A stretch of DNA of 64,000 bases from Adelphocoris suturalis (lineage: Eukaryota > Arthropoda > Insecta > Hemiptera > Miridae): NCBI GenBank assembly GCA_030762985.1, contig CM061043.1, positions 28,816,631-28,880,630 of the forward strand, written 5' to 3'. A model generated the notes under the pieces. It searched no databases. It saw nothing but the letters and a program-made list of their open reading frames with translations, and had not been told where the DNA came from. Below, one piece after another: positions 13,744-26,521 of the stretch (the stretch's first letter is position 1; each line of letters opens with the position of its first letter). The position numbers and the translations under genes are program-made.

Positions 13744-14100
13744 AAGACTTTACAAAAAAGGCCTTTCTGTCCTTGAATTGGACGAACGAGCGAAATTTAC
13801 TCTATTTGATTGAGGAACTCTAAATTTATAATTACCGTCACTAGCGAACCAGGTAAGACATACGGAAAACATTGTTACCTATATATAAACTTAAACAATT
13901 TTAAATTTGATTTTCTCTCACTGATAACTCTCAATTCGATTTTTTATCTCTAAAAAGAAAAGAGTAAGTATTTATTTAAAAAAATTTTGAATTTTATATT
14001 TTAAATTTTGTTTTCCTGAAGAAGGCCCAGTTCCTGGGAAGAAACGTTGGAGAATAATAAAAACCCAATTTGGACAGAAAGGCCTTTTTTGTAAAGTCTT
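13744..14100. mobile_element. Non-autonomous DNA transposon (MITE) with perfect 29-bp terminal inverted repeats
   Basis: Positions 13744-13772 and 14072-14100 are exact reverse complements; the ends read AAGACTTTACAAAAAAGGCC inward. The 357-bp element has no coding capacity. Its right third is shared with the foldback at 3037-3389. No clear target-site duplication is seen in the immediate flanks, so the superfamily stays open. A CTGAAGA, CCCAG/CTGGG stem and GAAAC arrangement lies at 14016-14045. Confidence 0.85.
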
Positions 14101-15119
14101 GGTATAGATGGTGTTCAGCGAGAGCAAATCTATTGAACTGATGCAAATATTGAATTATACGTGGCAAGTAGGTACTTTTCCACTACTTTTGTTCTTCAGT
14201 TATGAAAACAAAAATATTGTAAGTAATTTCGTTGTAGATCCTAGAGACAAAAATGATTGCTTCTCTGATTACACGAATTGGATACCTACACTGAGGCTGA
14301 CAATGGAAAGGTGCAGATGGTAGTTTTCCGTAGATTTACTCTAACCGCCAATGAAAAGGGGGAAATCATTGCGTTGTCTCGGGAGGAAACTGCAGAGAAG
14401 GTAATTGAAGAGTGTTTCTTAGGAACTGTGAATTTCGGCAAAAAAATACCCTTCAAATTAAAAGCGATTTAGAGGTTGAGGCAATACGCTTGCGGTCTAG
14501 GGGAATTCCACTGGTGAGAAGAGATGCTTGCCTTAATGCCATGATGAGTGAAGGAACTCAAGATAGCAGTTCGCTTCTTTTTTTTCGACAAATCATGGGA
14601 GGTCATCACCAACCTAGTCTATTCTTGGCTTCAAGTATCAAATGGGTATGATTTGAATGGATGTTCAAGACGCCGAGCAGTGATGGGTAAGAGGTAACCT
14701 GGATGACATAAGTTTTCGTGCAGCGTCTAATAAGTTGTTTTTTAAGCTGAATGTTAAAATTACTCTAAAATATAGCAAGCACCTAAATTAGTTACAAAAT
14801 AGACCTTGACGTACAGATGTTAGGTTGAATATAGTTGGAAGCAACTAGTCTTGGATAGCTACATGATATCTGACAATAATTCTATCAACGTATTTTCTAA
14901 AGGCTGAATGAAAGCTAATGAAATCTCTTCGGCGTTTGAGATTTACTCCTTGTTTTCAACCAGTGGTCATATTAGGGGATGAAATTTTTAGTAGAACTAA
15001 TTTGTAAACTAATTTATTACAAGTGATGTTACTAAATTCTGGTCAGAACTAAGGTGAGTAACTTTAGCTCTGTTCAGCCTCAATTAATAAACCATTATCA
15101 AAAGGTTAATTTTACTAAC
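14101..15119. other. Non-coding stretch downstream of the UNC93-like exon (intron)
   Basis: By position this is the start of the next UNC93-like intron, after the donor GTTAGT just below 15120. Small plus-strand frames at 14108-14651 overlap one another and look like chance. No next exon, expected to encode wording like LYG after VNG, was recognised. Confidence 0.5.
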
Positions 15120-15387
15120 CGTTAACTTGCGTCTGCCACACTGCGTCACCCACGCCCCAAAGTCCAGACATCCCGAAGAAGACAAGAGGTGAGTTGGGGT
15201 GCGGCCTCCAGTAGAGCATGATGATGACGAGACCAGCGTGGACCATACAGCCGAGGGCCATGATGGGGAACCGTCCGACGTACTTCATGAGGGTACCAAA
15301 GACAAGCGAGCAGATGGCGTTGACGACTCCAAAACAGATCATGACGTAGCCGACGTTGGAGACACCAAGTGCACAAGATACGTAAGC
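15120..15387 (-). CDS. UNC93-like protein, internal exon (downstream of the two seen)
   Basis: This exon holds 89 codons plus one base of a split codon. It encodes about three hydrophobic membrane segments. The first starts AYVSCALGVSNVGYVMICFG. Next comes a cytoplasmic-loop motif, GTLMKYVGR, which fits the GxxxD/KxxGR pattern of the major facilitator superfamily. A second hydrophobic stretch follows (FPIMALGCMVHAGLVIIMLY). The end, GLWGVGDAVWQTQVNG, is the most conserved UNC93-like signature. The minus-strand acceptor is TTATTTTCAG before 15387 and the donor is GTTAGT after 15120. The open frame runs on into both introns, but family alignment and the splice sites set these limits. Its GC content is clearly above that of its surroundings, as expected for a coding exon. 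The remaining C-terminal exon or exons should lie at lower coordinates but were not recognised in 1-15119. Confidence 0.95.
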
Positions 15388-17624
15388 CTGAAAATAAAAA
15401 ACCGAAATCTCAAAATCGCATCGAAGTCCATAGAACATGAAATTGATCGGGTGGTATGTAACAAAACAGGCAATGTGACAGAATAATTTGACCATTTAGG
15501 TAGTTTCTTCAGGTAGTTTTATATTTGCAGTAACCTAATTGCAGACAAAAATCATTGAAAATTAGCGATACTGTCCTACTGAGTCCAATATAATATGCAA
15601 ATACTGACGTGTCAGGATTACGTGTATGATTTATCGAACCATTTCAAGAATCAATCAAAGTTCTAGATAAAACTTGATGAGTTTATTGAAACTCAACATA
15701 TCAACAGGTTCTCTCTGTGGATGCATGGTCGAAACATAAGTTGCCATTAAATTAAAGGCATTTCAAGGCTTCTCTCGCTTTTTAGGTAAAATCGAGTGCC
15801 ATATCGTGTGCCATATCAGTACCACCGACTCACCACACTCTCACAACTCCTCACAACACTCACCTTTACACAAAGTATCATCAGTTAGTATTATCAATCA
15901 TCTTTGGTCGTACATACTCATTAAATTTATTTAGATAACCAAAGGGGCAGCGCAAAAAATCGTCGAAATCGACAATATTTTTCGTGGTATCTACATTCTA
16001 GTTTTTCTCAAAACGATTTAGTTTTGAGCGGAAATTTTGCTACAGGGGGTTTTAAAGGGTGCATAATCCGATTCGTAAACGCTTAATGATATATTCCCAA
16101 CACACGTATTTGCTTCTTGTGTATTTTTATGAACACGGTACTGTTAATAACTATGTACACCTATAAACTTGTATCTATGTAGTAACGAAGTATGACAACT
16201 AAACATCTGACAAGAAAACTATCCCATTGAAACTCACAGCGGTACGAAATACTACGATAACTTTCTCTCAGTGAGTGCACTCGTAGTTTCTCTCTCGGAG
16301 CGCCGTTTACCGACGTCATAGACAATCATTAAAGCGAATTAGGAATCATCCAGTGTTTCTGGCAAAGAGCCATTCAGCTGATCTAGGACTACGCAACAGC
16401 CATGGTATTATGCATATTGCATAATGATGCTGACAAGTAATTTGAAATTGTGGACAATTTGTGTTACCTACTACATACAACAAGTAGAGTTTAATATGCA
16501 AGACAGATTGTGGCAAAATTAACGCAGCTCCCCCAGTATCATTCTAAATTCATTGTACACAGCGAAATGAGACTGGGGTTAATAATGTGGTTCAAAAAAC
16601 TTTATTGTAAATCAAAACCGTCTTTAAAATTAGTTGACGGACGATTTCGTTTGAAGCTGGTTAATGAAAATTGCCACATATCGTCCAGAGAGTCATCTTT
16701 TATAGATTTCTTGTCAATAAAGTTTACTATCAGCGAATATGTCTACTATAGCGTTGCTGAAGATGTCTATTGCTATGTTATGGTTAATGGCCGAAATTAT
16801 ACTATTCACCTGTAGAAGTCTTAGTATGTACATTATAGATTGACCAAAGTACTTTCGCGCAACGCCTTTCAGTAATATTTTGGTCTTGGGTACGTCTTGC
16901 ATATATTTGTTGGATACTAATAGATAATATGTGGTTGCTGATAGTATTTCTAATCCTCGAAAGCTTTCGTAATATTGTCCTCCTAAGATATCTTGATATG
17001 ATGATATATGTGATGAGAAAAGTTTGTACTATACAACTGTAATATATACCTACTGGTGGTTTTAGGTTTGCTGGTGTTTCAGTGGTGTCACCATTCTCGC
17101 TGCTGTAGAAATTTTCCAAAAATAAAGAATACAATTGCTTAGTTCTTTAATTGTTTTATTTCATGTCAATAACCAACGACGGGCGAAAGTACTTGGATTG
17201 ATGTAAATTTTAACTAATAAGGAGACTAAAGCCGAATAATTGGTTTCTTCACCATCGCAAACCACACCAGATTTTTATTGCAGTAAAATGAGGGATTCCT
17301 TACGAAACTAACTCAAACTCGGACGTGTTCGTGGAGATATTTGGTAACAGTGAATGACTCACGAGTTTCCACATTGGAGCACTTAACGCGTGATAAGACT
17401 GTGGGAGAACAGATCACCTTAATTACATTAACCTACTGTGATAGAATTAACGTGGGCAGTCAGCAGCTCATTTGGAACGTTACCAAGTCCAACTGCCCAG
17501 CTTGAGCGGCGGAAGCTGTCAGCTGTCTACTAATGAGGACCAGTTGGTATTGTTCTGGGCGTCAATCCATCAAGTTTATCCGGTCTTGTGTGGTAAGCCA
17601 TCATAAAATGGGTGGAAGTTACAC

Positions 17625-18250
17625 TTCAAAAACATCTGCCAAGTTGGGTGTGGCATACGGCTTCCTCGTGTCCATGACAGGATTGTAAAGATGAAGACAC
17701 AAGTAAATAGGTAGATACGTACAATATTTGATATGAATTTTTGAGCGGAAGCAAAACTAAAAGAAATTGTGAATAGCAATATAATAAATAGAATATCAAG
17801 ACAAACCCAACCTGTGCAAAACCTTAAAACCTCATCAAAATCGGATAAAACTGAAAAAGTTGGAATTTTACGCCGAACTTTGCAGTTTTGTATGCGCAGA
17901 GCGTATCTTGAATGCTAGAAAAATCAGTTCATAAAGGACTATCCAGACCCGCACAGTACCTTAGTACAATTTATTTTATTCCGGTCCAATAACTGAGTAC
18001 AATTTAAATCGGATGGAAATTTTGGAAATGAGATAATTACATGGCTATTCGTTAGCACATGCGCAGTGCCTACCAATGATCTGGCAACGATAAAATCCAT
18101 ATTGGAATATCTAGGGATCGCACACCGGCAGGCAGACAGAACTGATATTGTTCAAGATTGCCTCAACATAACATGCAAGTGGAAATCTTGATTTGGGAAC
18201 GCCAATCACTGTTGCTCGCAAAAGCTGCCAACGAAAAGTTTCTTTCGAAA
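17625..18250 (+). repeat. Dispersed repeat (family Y) copy
   Basis: The copy starts with CATCTGCCAAGTTGGGTGTG followed by CGGCTTCCTCGTGTCC. It contains CATCAAAATCGGATAAAA and CACATGCGCAGTGCC words and ends with GCAAGTGGAAATCTTGATTT. It lies in the large UNC93-like intron. Confidence 0.8.
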
Positions 18251-18654
18251 ACCAAATGTTGTTCTATTTTGGTTGAATTTCTATGCTTTTCCTGTATGCT
18301 ACACATTCTGACGCAGTTTTCCGGGTTATTTGAGTTTTCTCAATCCTTTCGATTAAACTCAAGTTCTAATTACTCAGGAGAAAAGTATAATACTGAAAGG
18401 AAATGCAAGCTTGGGTGAAGCCGTTCTCTATAATTTATGTTCATCTCCAGAAAGACAACCTTGAGGACGCCAGTAATCTTCTTTGTCCCGATCACCACCC
18501 GACAAAGAACGAGTTAACGAGTTGTTAATTTTTTCTCTCTTTTTCTTCCTAACATCTTTACCATACGACAAGCTTATTGATCAAGCAAACGTTCAATCAT
18601 TTTGGTGAGTTCCGAATAGTTTACTTGTTTCAAGAGCCAAAACTAAAAAATTAT

Positions 18655-19235
18655 ATTTTAAAAACGTCTGCCAAGTTGAGTGTGGCAAATAGCTTCCTCT
18701 TTTACGTATCATGAATGCATAGATCATTGAAAAGTTTTAAATGATCTTGACAAATTCCATAGCGGAAAAGAGTAAATGAAGAAGCGTGAAACGTCATAAT
18801 TAGTCAATTAGGAAACGAAAAAATATACTCCATCTAATTAACGTTTGCACATGGGCAGAATGAACTGATGAGTTGAGAAAAATGAAATAGATACGGGACC
18901 GTCTACAACCTAACCCGCGCATTCACTGACAATTGCATCAAAATCGGATGAAAACTGTGGAAATTAGTGTCGTTACAAGGATTTCAAATTGGCGCATGCG
19001 CAGTAGCAATTAATGATACAATCATGTTGAAATTGATATGGGGTGATCAAATCGTCATTCCCCAACTATCGTCTAAATTTGAGCGAGATCGGACGACTAG
19101 GGCGTGAGTAAATGCATGGTTGAATTTACGTTTGCGCATGCGCAGAGTGAAGTATTGATTGTGTCAGGAACGATGAAACTGATAGGGTACCGTCCAGACC
19201 CTAGCCTACACCCTAGTTTCTTCGTCAACTAGAGG
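18655..19235 (+). repeat. Dispersed repeat (family Y) copy
   Basis: This copy opens with CGTCTGCCAAGTTGAGTGTG and TAGCTTCCTC. It has a GGCGCATGCGCAGTAGC module near 18994-19010 and a second GCGCATGCGCAGAGTG module near 19135-19150, separated by GAGCGAGATCGGACGA wording. The 3' end appears lost near a T tract at about 19241-19252. Confidence 0.85.
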
Positions 19236-20852
19236 ACATTTTTTTTTTTTTTAATGGTTCCAAGCACTAAATAATTCATTCTGACAGTAGCATATTTAGC
19301 TGTACAAAACGTACAGTCAACTGTCACAATAAACTTGGTGTGATATTTTCGAATGCAAGTATATCGAAAACTGGGTAGCTTCAGTTTGACTCATTTTAAT
19401 TTATCGAAACTCACCATAAGGCTACATCATACAGGCTAACGCTCAAGTTCGTTTTTTGACTGCAAATACATACAATATTAGAATTATAAATATGTAGTTT
19501 TCTGTGGAAAAATACGTGATTATGAGAGTGAATGTAAACACGTATTATAGGTGGGTAACAGTCAAAGTTGCCTTTTGTACTACTTACAACAATTTGAACA
19601 GATGAAAAAGTTGAAGTTAATTAGTTTTGGTAAGTGATTACGTTTATAAAAACTACATGGGTAATTATTTAGGTATTGATTATAGGCTTTCAAATAGTTG
19701 ACTAATAACGATTTTTATTTTGTTAAATTTTAAATTTTTTTATGTAGTGAGGTTACAGAATTGTTTGCATTATAATATCAATTTGTTTAAATTATTATTA
19801 TGCATGTAGCATGTCACATTGTTGTGGGTCAACGTACTGGAGTCACCAAGCTACTAGTGATTTGTGTGAAAACTCGGCAGCAGCAGCAGCTATGCAGGCA
19901 GAGCGGTTGTTTATTGTAAACCCTCAATATCAGTTACTGTCAATTGATTGTAGTTGGTTATATTTAGGCGCCTTTTTCACGTTACTTTCTCGTTATAACT
20001 CAAATACCGATTGTTCCTTCCTAAACAGGCACACGATAATTGCTTTCAGTTTTTAGCTAACTGGTCAGAGTCAATAGTTCCAGCTAGGCCAGTGATTTTT
20101 GCATGAGAGCTATCCGATTTCAGAAATATTCAACTTTTGTGTCATAATTTATATCGTTTATCATATTAAGGACGACAGTTTTCGTTGACAATAGTGAAGA
20201 ATGAAGGGGAAAAAAAACTGTCCGACCAGTACAAAATGAGGAACTCTTAAAATAATCAGATAATAACCCTTCCCGATGATTTCACCATCTGGTTCAAAGC
20301 GGCTTTTAGCGGAATCCTTTCCCCTTTCGTGTTATTCAGGCAATCAACCCGTACTTAACGGGAAAGGAAAATACTACCGACATTGAAACCAATTTGAGTC
20401 AGCACGTTGTTTTCAACTCGAACAAACTCACTTCGATGTAGAGCACGGTGCAAAAAAACTCGTGCTGCTGATGTAATGACTTAATGACCGTTCTACATAG
20501 AAGCTTTTTCCAACAATCAGGATCAATGTCCATCTTGAACAATGATGATGGATGTTGAGACGGCTGTGTTGGCAGAAGTTCTACTTCACATACCAGAAGA
20601 GAATGTAAACGCGATGCAATAGTCAACTCTACGATATTTTTATTGGTGTATTACTGGAATCTCACTTGCTTTACTCTAAGTCTAGTGAGATTCAGCCTTT
20701 TAACTATTTGACTTTAATGTACAAAATAAGGAATTTAGTACACATGCATAAACACATTATACAACAGACAAGATTATGTTGAACGAGATGAACTTTTTAT
20801 CCCTGCTCTTTCAACATTAGAAGAATCAACATTCGTCCCACCCCTACTCTAA

Positions 20853-21580
20853 AAAAAACCTCTGCCAAGTTGGACGGGCTGTATAGCTTCCTCACATGTT
20901 GTAACATGGACGTATAGAATTAGTTGAGGAAGAAAGTACGAGTCGAAATGATTGATAGGTCGACGTTATAAGAAATTAATGTTTGCGCATGCGCTCAGGC
21001 TACTATTGATTCCACAGCAGTGAAATTTATAGGGCAACGTCTAGGAGCTATCCCACACAATTTCTGAAAATTTCATCAAAATCGTTCCATCAGAATTGGA
21101 GTTACGCTTATGTCAATCTATATAACTCATAGTTACGCATGCGTATGCGCAATGGTTATTACTCTATCAATTGCAATATAATTTATAGAGAATCTGTCTT
21201 GAACATATACCCAATTATCTACCGAGTTTGAACGAAATCGGACCAACAGAGAGGAGAGGGGAAGAAACAATGTTATGAGAAATGCACGTTTGCATATGTG
21301 CACAGGTTGCTGTTGATTTGACGGAATTGAAAATTAAAGGAGTCCGTCTAGGAGCTTACTCGCACAATCCCTGAAAATTACATCGAAATAGGACTGAAAC
21401 CTGTTACAGTTTTGGGCGTGACTAGGATTTACCACAGACAGACAGGTACGGAACCAAAATTGATCAACAAGCTCTGAAATGCAAAAAAAAGTGGAAATTT
21501 AGATTTTGGACGACAAACACTATTTTGACTTTAATCACGAACATGAAGTTTCCTTACCTTCGGCAGTGAGGAAACAAAAA
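20853..21580 (+). repeat. Dispersed repeat (family Y), longest copy with three internal modules
   Basis: The start is CCTCTGCCAAGTTGGACGGG then TAGCTTCCTCACATG. Three modules of about 155 bp follow, beginning at TGCGCATGCGC (20984), ACGCATGCGTATGCGC (21135) and TTGCATATGTGCAC (about 21290). Modules one and three carry a CCGTCTAGG/ACGTCTAGG word, and each module has a CATCAAAATCG/CGAAATCGGA-type word at a similar offset. The end is GTGGAAATTTAGATTTTGGA and a terminal TTTCCT...AGGAAA hairpin near 21550-21575. Confidence 0.88.
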
Positions 21581-24500
21581 TATAGTTAAAGAAAACAGTT
21601 GAAATATAGTAGAAAGAACATAACTATAGTTTCTTGAAAGAAGAATCTATTTTACATTCTTAGGTGGAGGATGAACAATTGAACATTATCCCACGTTACA
21701 ATTTATCGAACTATGATGATGAACTGCAATGATTTCCACCCCACTACCAAAACTACTATAGGTACCAAAACTACTTTAAAAAAAAATAATTATAATAATA
21801 AAATTAAAAAAAAAAAGCCCAGCCAGCTTAGTTAGGTACGTGCCGAGGTAATAATACGCTACAAACAATTTTTGTTTGGTAGACACTAAATTTTACAGCG
21901 ATACATGCTTTCTCATTATTCCGAATTCAATATCAGTTTATTATGAAGATCAACACCGGTTTCCCCATTAGGAAAAATTGTACAAGCGTTGGATTCCTGA
22001 TGAAGTTGTATTGTCACGTGTCTCTTTTTGTTCCTATCCGAACTCCTTTTGTATGCCACCAGCGGCCCATAAGATATATCCATGGATTGATGTATCTGCG
22101 TGAATCGTAGCTACTTTCTCGACTATTCCAAAGTTATAGAAAGTGATGCAATCAGTTTCTCCATCTCATCGGTTTTATTTTTTCTCAGTTGCCAGATACT
22201 GACTTGAGTGATTCGAAACCGTCACACATAACCTGCCACTCCGTTTCCAATGGACTCGTTTCCAATAAATCGTGATAAGGCAATTACAACGTTGTTAACA
22301 ATAGATGTGAAACAACAAAACCCACGAAGTGTCAAGAACTTTTCACGCTTTGACCTTGCATGAGCACCACCGTTGTAGTGGTTGGTGCTTCCCACGTGAC
22401 CCGTACTAGTCTCCGCTTTAACGAACCACTCGGATTCATTTGCATCTAGGAAAATTCACTGCCGCGTCCTTGAGTTCCTTTGAATGAAATTCGCCGGGAT
22501 TGCCGCATATCCTGCTTCAGGGGATTTCATTCACAAAATCTATTTCCATCAGATAAGTATCGAGCACCACAATTACAAAGATCTTTTATCGTTTCGCGGA
22601 TTTTCCTTTAGAAGTCCAGGGATGAATCATTACTTCTCCTGGCAAGATGTATATAGCTCTGTGTAAGTGGATCAAGAGCTAAAGATGGTATTGGTATATA
22701 TGTTCAATGGATTCTACGAACTGCGAACCGTTATATTATTTTTTATTAAATTGAGGTGGCTCTATTCTCTAGAAACAGTTAGATGAACCAAACAGTTGAA
22801 AGGGTAAGGAAGATTAGATGTTTCTGCGTGCGTCACTACTCGTAAAAAATAATCTTTCAATGAATGAGCGGTTCACTGAATGAACGAATTTCAACAAGAA
22901 GCTACTTGACTTACAGCTCGTAACAAGCACCAGTTATATACTCCACTATTGCTATACCTACTAGTGTAGAAATTCTATTGTGGGATTGAGTCCATGAGAA
23001 TTGAAATTCACGAAATAGATTTCCGGTATATATTCATAATTTCAACCAAATCGGGTAAGATGTACCTATACCTATTTTGGACGAACGAAGCGAATCTCTA
23101 CTTTGACTAGACCAGTATTTTCTCAATGTGTAGGAAAACACAATCTGTCAGTCCGACCTGCACTACAGGCCGATATTTTTAACTGCTATCGACTTGTGAT
23201 TTTGACTTGAAAACTTGAAACTTGTTATCGACTGGAAATTCGGTAGGCATACTCCTTAGGCATTCAGAATATGCTGTAGAGTTTTGTGCCGATCCGTTAT
23301 TATATGGCCACGATTTCTTCAATGACGTCAAACAAGACACCACAGAAAAACGATATCGTTGTGCGTAAATTTCGATAGCGTTTTACGTGACGAATCGATT
23401 GAAACCACTTTTAGACCGATCCGAGCAGGTGCAAAGATGGCAATATTCTCAACAAGGTCGATAATACCTGACGAACAATCTCAAAAACACGTGTTTATTG
23501 CAGTTCTTGGTTCCTTCAAGATGAGATGAGAAAATTAGATTCTGCTTTTTTCTAACTTTGTGAGAAACTCGGTCTGCGGCCCTTCTAGTGATTTGGATAG
23601 AACGTTTTTAGATTCTGGCAGAAGTGTGGGCAACTTTGAATTCACTCAAACGACTGACGCATTAAATTATTATTGTGTATGGGTCAAAGGTAATTATGAC
23701 TCTACGCTCCACTGATCTGAGTGACTTTATTTCATTCTCAGACAATCGGCTAAATCTGGCATGATTGTTACGATTGTCCTGTAAGATTGCACGATCCCAA
23801 CCCGCAATCTGCGAGGATAATATCACGTTCAGAATACCAAAGCGTGGAATTCACGTGCCTCAATCAGCTCAAGACCGGTCGTTCCGGACAGTTGTGTTCA
23901 GAGGGGTTCCATTCTTGTCAGCCCGCAGCTGCCCGAAAAAACCACCCTGGGCCACCGAGCTCGAATAGAGACAAAAGGTTAACAAGAGGCGACTTTGGAC
24001 ATGTGAGAATGCCATCACAGTTCATCATGGGAACTGTTCTCAGTAATTTTGTTTCTCCTTATTCTTTTAATACAGGTAGATGTTATATGTCTCTATTACG
24101 TGAGAAACCAATTAATGAAAGGAAGCTCTTGTATTTCAATTAAATTACAACTTATTTGCAAGTATCAAAATAAAATTTGGATCAATATCAGCGTGAGCAA
24201 GTTAAGAGCTTCGACACATGAAAGTATTTGATGAGAAAAATGCTGATTTTTTTTGACATAATGATGACCAAACGTTATTTACGCTCATGTTGACTTCTTT
24301 TGACATACGTTTATAAAGGACGAACGGGTGAACGTACGAGCTCAAGTTGGCCTACTTCAACTCTAACGAATTCGATCTATCAGTAAGAAGAGAAAACTCC
24401 GTTTTTATTAACTTTTCGGGATTTTTGTCATTTGTTATTTTCATACTGATAAGTACCCATCAATAACGATGAAATGTTGAGTGCGATGATTGACGAGTCT

Positions 24501-24944
24501 AATAAGATGACGACTTAAATTCAAATAGCCATCCAAACCCGTATTCAATTCACATTTCGGGGAATATTTCTAGGTAGGATCAATCCAGTTTGCCTGAGCA
24601 ATTTTTCCTCGTTTCTTATGGTCCCTTTCCTTTTTACTGGAATTTGGAATTTGTGTGTCTAACCTTTTAAACGTGGAGTGACTGCTCCCGGTTTTACAGT
24701 TTTATCAGTTATCATCAAGAGGTTGACAAGCTGGTTTTTACAGAAAACCGAAGAAAAACAACCAATTCAAGCGCTCAAATCTCTGGGTCAAGATTAGAGC
24801 CTGAATCCCAAAACCCGTTCTCAGTTGTATAACGAAACTTAAAAAAATAATTCTGTCAAAAAGGAGAAACCATGTTGCAATTTCGGGGTGGCAAACAACA
24901 TGCAAACTACTGGCTTTCTAACTTGGCGGAAGGGATAGAGTTAC

Positions 24945-25107
24945 CTGGGTGAAATCGGCACCGATGAACGCCTGTTCCATACCGATCCATACGGTTATGG
25001 GTATTAGGAGCTGTTGGTAGGGCTTCTTGAGGTGGTAGGCCGTTGCTGATAGAAGCTGAATCCCACTCAGCTCAGATGAGTCTCCTTTCCTCTGTTTCTC
25101 TCCGTAC
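24945..25107 (-). CDS. UNC93-like protein, internal exon (upstream of the two seen)
   Basis: This exon encodes 54 complete codons plus the last base of a split codon. The reading starts YGEKQRKGDSSELSGIQLL and ends with the segment IPITVWIGMEQAFIGADFTQ. UNC93-like proteins of the major facilitator superfamily have a polar central loop followed by a transmembrane helix with GMEQAFIGADFTQ-type wording, and this exon matches that junction. On the minus strand the acceptor reads TGTTTGCAG before position 25107, and the donor GTAACT follows position 24945. The exon ends on a complete codon and the next exon (15120-15387) starts in phase, so the protein reads DFTQ then AYVSCALG, as in the family. 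In flies and vertebrates these proteins are multi-pass membrane proteins; a link to potassium-channel regulation is known for nematode UNC-93 and is only inferred here. The exon supplying the first two bases of the split codon was not found. Confidence 0.93.
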
Positions 25108-26521
25108 CTGCAAACAGAATTGTAAATATTATCAGTTGAGATTGACTGCGATTCACGTAGGAAAGTTCAAGGTTTGTTGCATCAGGTTTAGTGCTGCAGA
25201 AGCATCGGGTGTGATGGAGTGCCGCCAAGAATGATCTTGGAAACTGAGTGTAATTTTTATTTAAAAGGCGAGATAAGAGGAATGGAGGCTTGGGGGAATC
25301 TTGGGGTCTTCATGATGACATATTTTATTGAAGACAAAAATAATAGTAACAGTGATAATAATTAAAAAATTAAGCTCTCGAATCCGAAAATAAAAATGTA
25401 GAAACTAAATATTCCAAAATAATCTCCCTGGAGGTTATGCAATTCGGCAACGATAAATTCTTCATGTTTAAAATTGTTGACATACACACATACATAAGTA
25501 TATAAGTAAATAAATATATACGTATATGAAATAAAAACTGGAATGACACATATATAAGAAAAAGCGCAAACTTCAGGAATCGTTAATTAATAAATTTTGT
25601 CATTCTCAATTAATATTATCGCTGATTATAATTGAGACAATAAAATCCGTTCTCTCTCCAAACAGTCTTAAACAAGAGGAAAAAGTTACCAAAATGTCTA
25701 AAACCCACTTAAAAATGTTGAATTTATATATATTTTTTAGAAGAATGTATATAAAGCTGAAAAAAAGATATATATAAATTTTGGAAAAACTTTGCTGAAA
25801 AATGTACTCATTTTATTAAAATATGTTAAAAAATTGGTTAAAACTAGAAATTATTCCTTTAAATTCTAAAATTGGTTTTTTAGTCATAATATGTATGTTT
25901 TAAGTTTTTTATCATAAATTTGATAGTTAATAATTTCTCTGAAAGTACACGTAACGCAAATATTTAGAAAATGGCGTAAATGTATACGTAAAAGAAAAAA
26001 TCGCTCACATGGACATGCTGCACGACTGGGACTTTTACCCTTAATATAACCGTAGACGGGACTATAAATAATACTATAAACAGAACATTTTTGACATTTA
26101 TCATCTACCGTCACCACTCTCACAATCAAACTAGGTAATAACCATTCATAACTGTTCATTAGGTTTTGATCTTATATTGAAATCCTCATCCTACATTAAA
26201 AGTTTTTTGTGTTTACATTTTATGATATCATTTATTATCTCTCCTGTTCCGCATTTTAAATGATGAATATATTTTCGTTTCCTACATATGGAAAACGTGG
26301 GGATTTGTGTGAATGATAGTATACGTCTGAGGGACGAATCAGAGATGTCATTACCCAATAAAACCTTGGTATCCAAGATATTGGAAAAGGTCATTTAAAG
26401 AAGGTCAACATGATAGCAAATTATACCAACTACTTTTGAAAAACACCTGTAGTGTCAGAAACATTGTAAAACCCCGAAGCCATTTGGTGTATTATCATCA
26501 AGGTACTATTATCAAGATGTA
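25108..26521. other. Non-coding stretch upstream of the UNC93-like exon (intron)
   Basis: This AT-rich sequence precedes the acceptor at 25108-25110 on the minus strand. It contains short CATACATAAGTATATAAGTA-type low-complexity sequence near 25490-25525 and a fragment, AAAAAGCGCAAACTTCAGGAA, that matches family X wording at 43525. No upstream UNC93-like exon was found here. Confidence 0.5.

Larger units (their letters stand above)
15388..24944 (-). other. Large intron of the UNC93-like gene
   Basis: This 9,557-bp GT-AG intron lies between two exons whose phases match exactly. It contains at least three copies of a dispersed repeat with GCGCATGCGC-type modules (about 17625-18250, 18655-19235 and 20855-21580). 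It also has a short tandem GTGCCATATC pair near 15790-15815 and A/T tracts near 21777-21815. Stretches 15388-17624, 19236-20852 and 21581-24944 hold no feature I can support. The ORFs of about 100 codons on both strands near 16510-17134 overlap each other and look like chance. A GC-richer patch at 23786-24002 on the plus strand is open with possible splice borders but is not convincing. Confidence 0.9.

Noticed and set aside
16510..17134. Frames of 101 (plus) and 110 (minus) codons
   Set aside because: They overlap each other on opposite strands, match no family, and their lengths are expected by chance in AT-rich sequence of this size.
23786..24002. Possible plus-strand exon inside the UNC93-like intron
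   Set aside because: It is open with an AG before and a GTGAGA after. However, the acceptor lacks a pyrimidine tract, two frames are open, and the protein is not recognisable.
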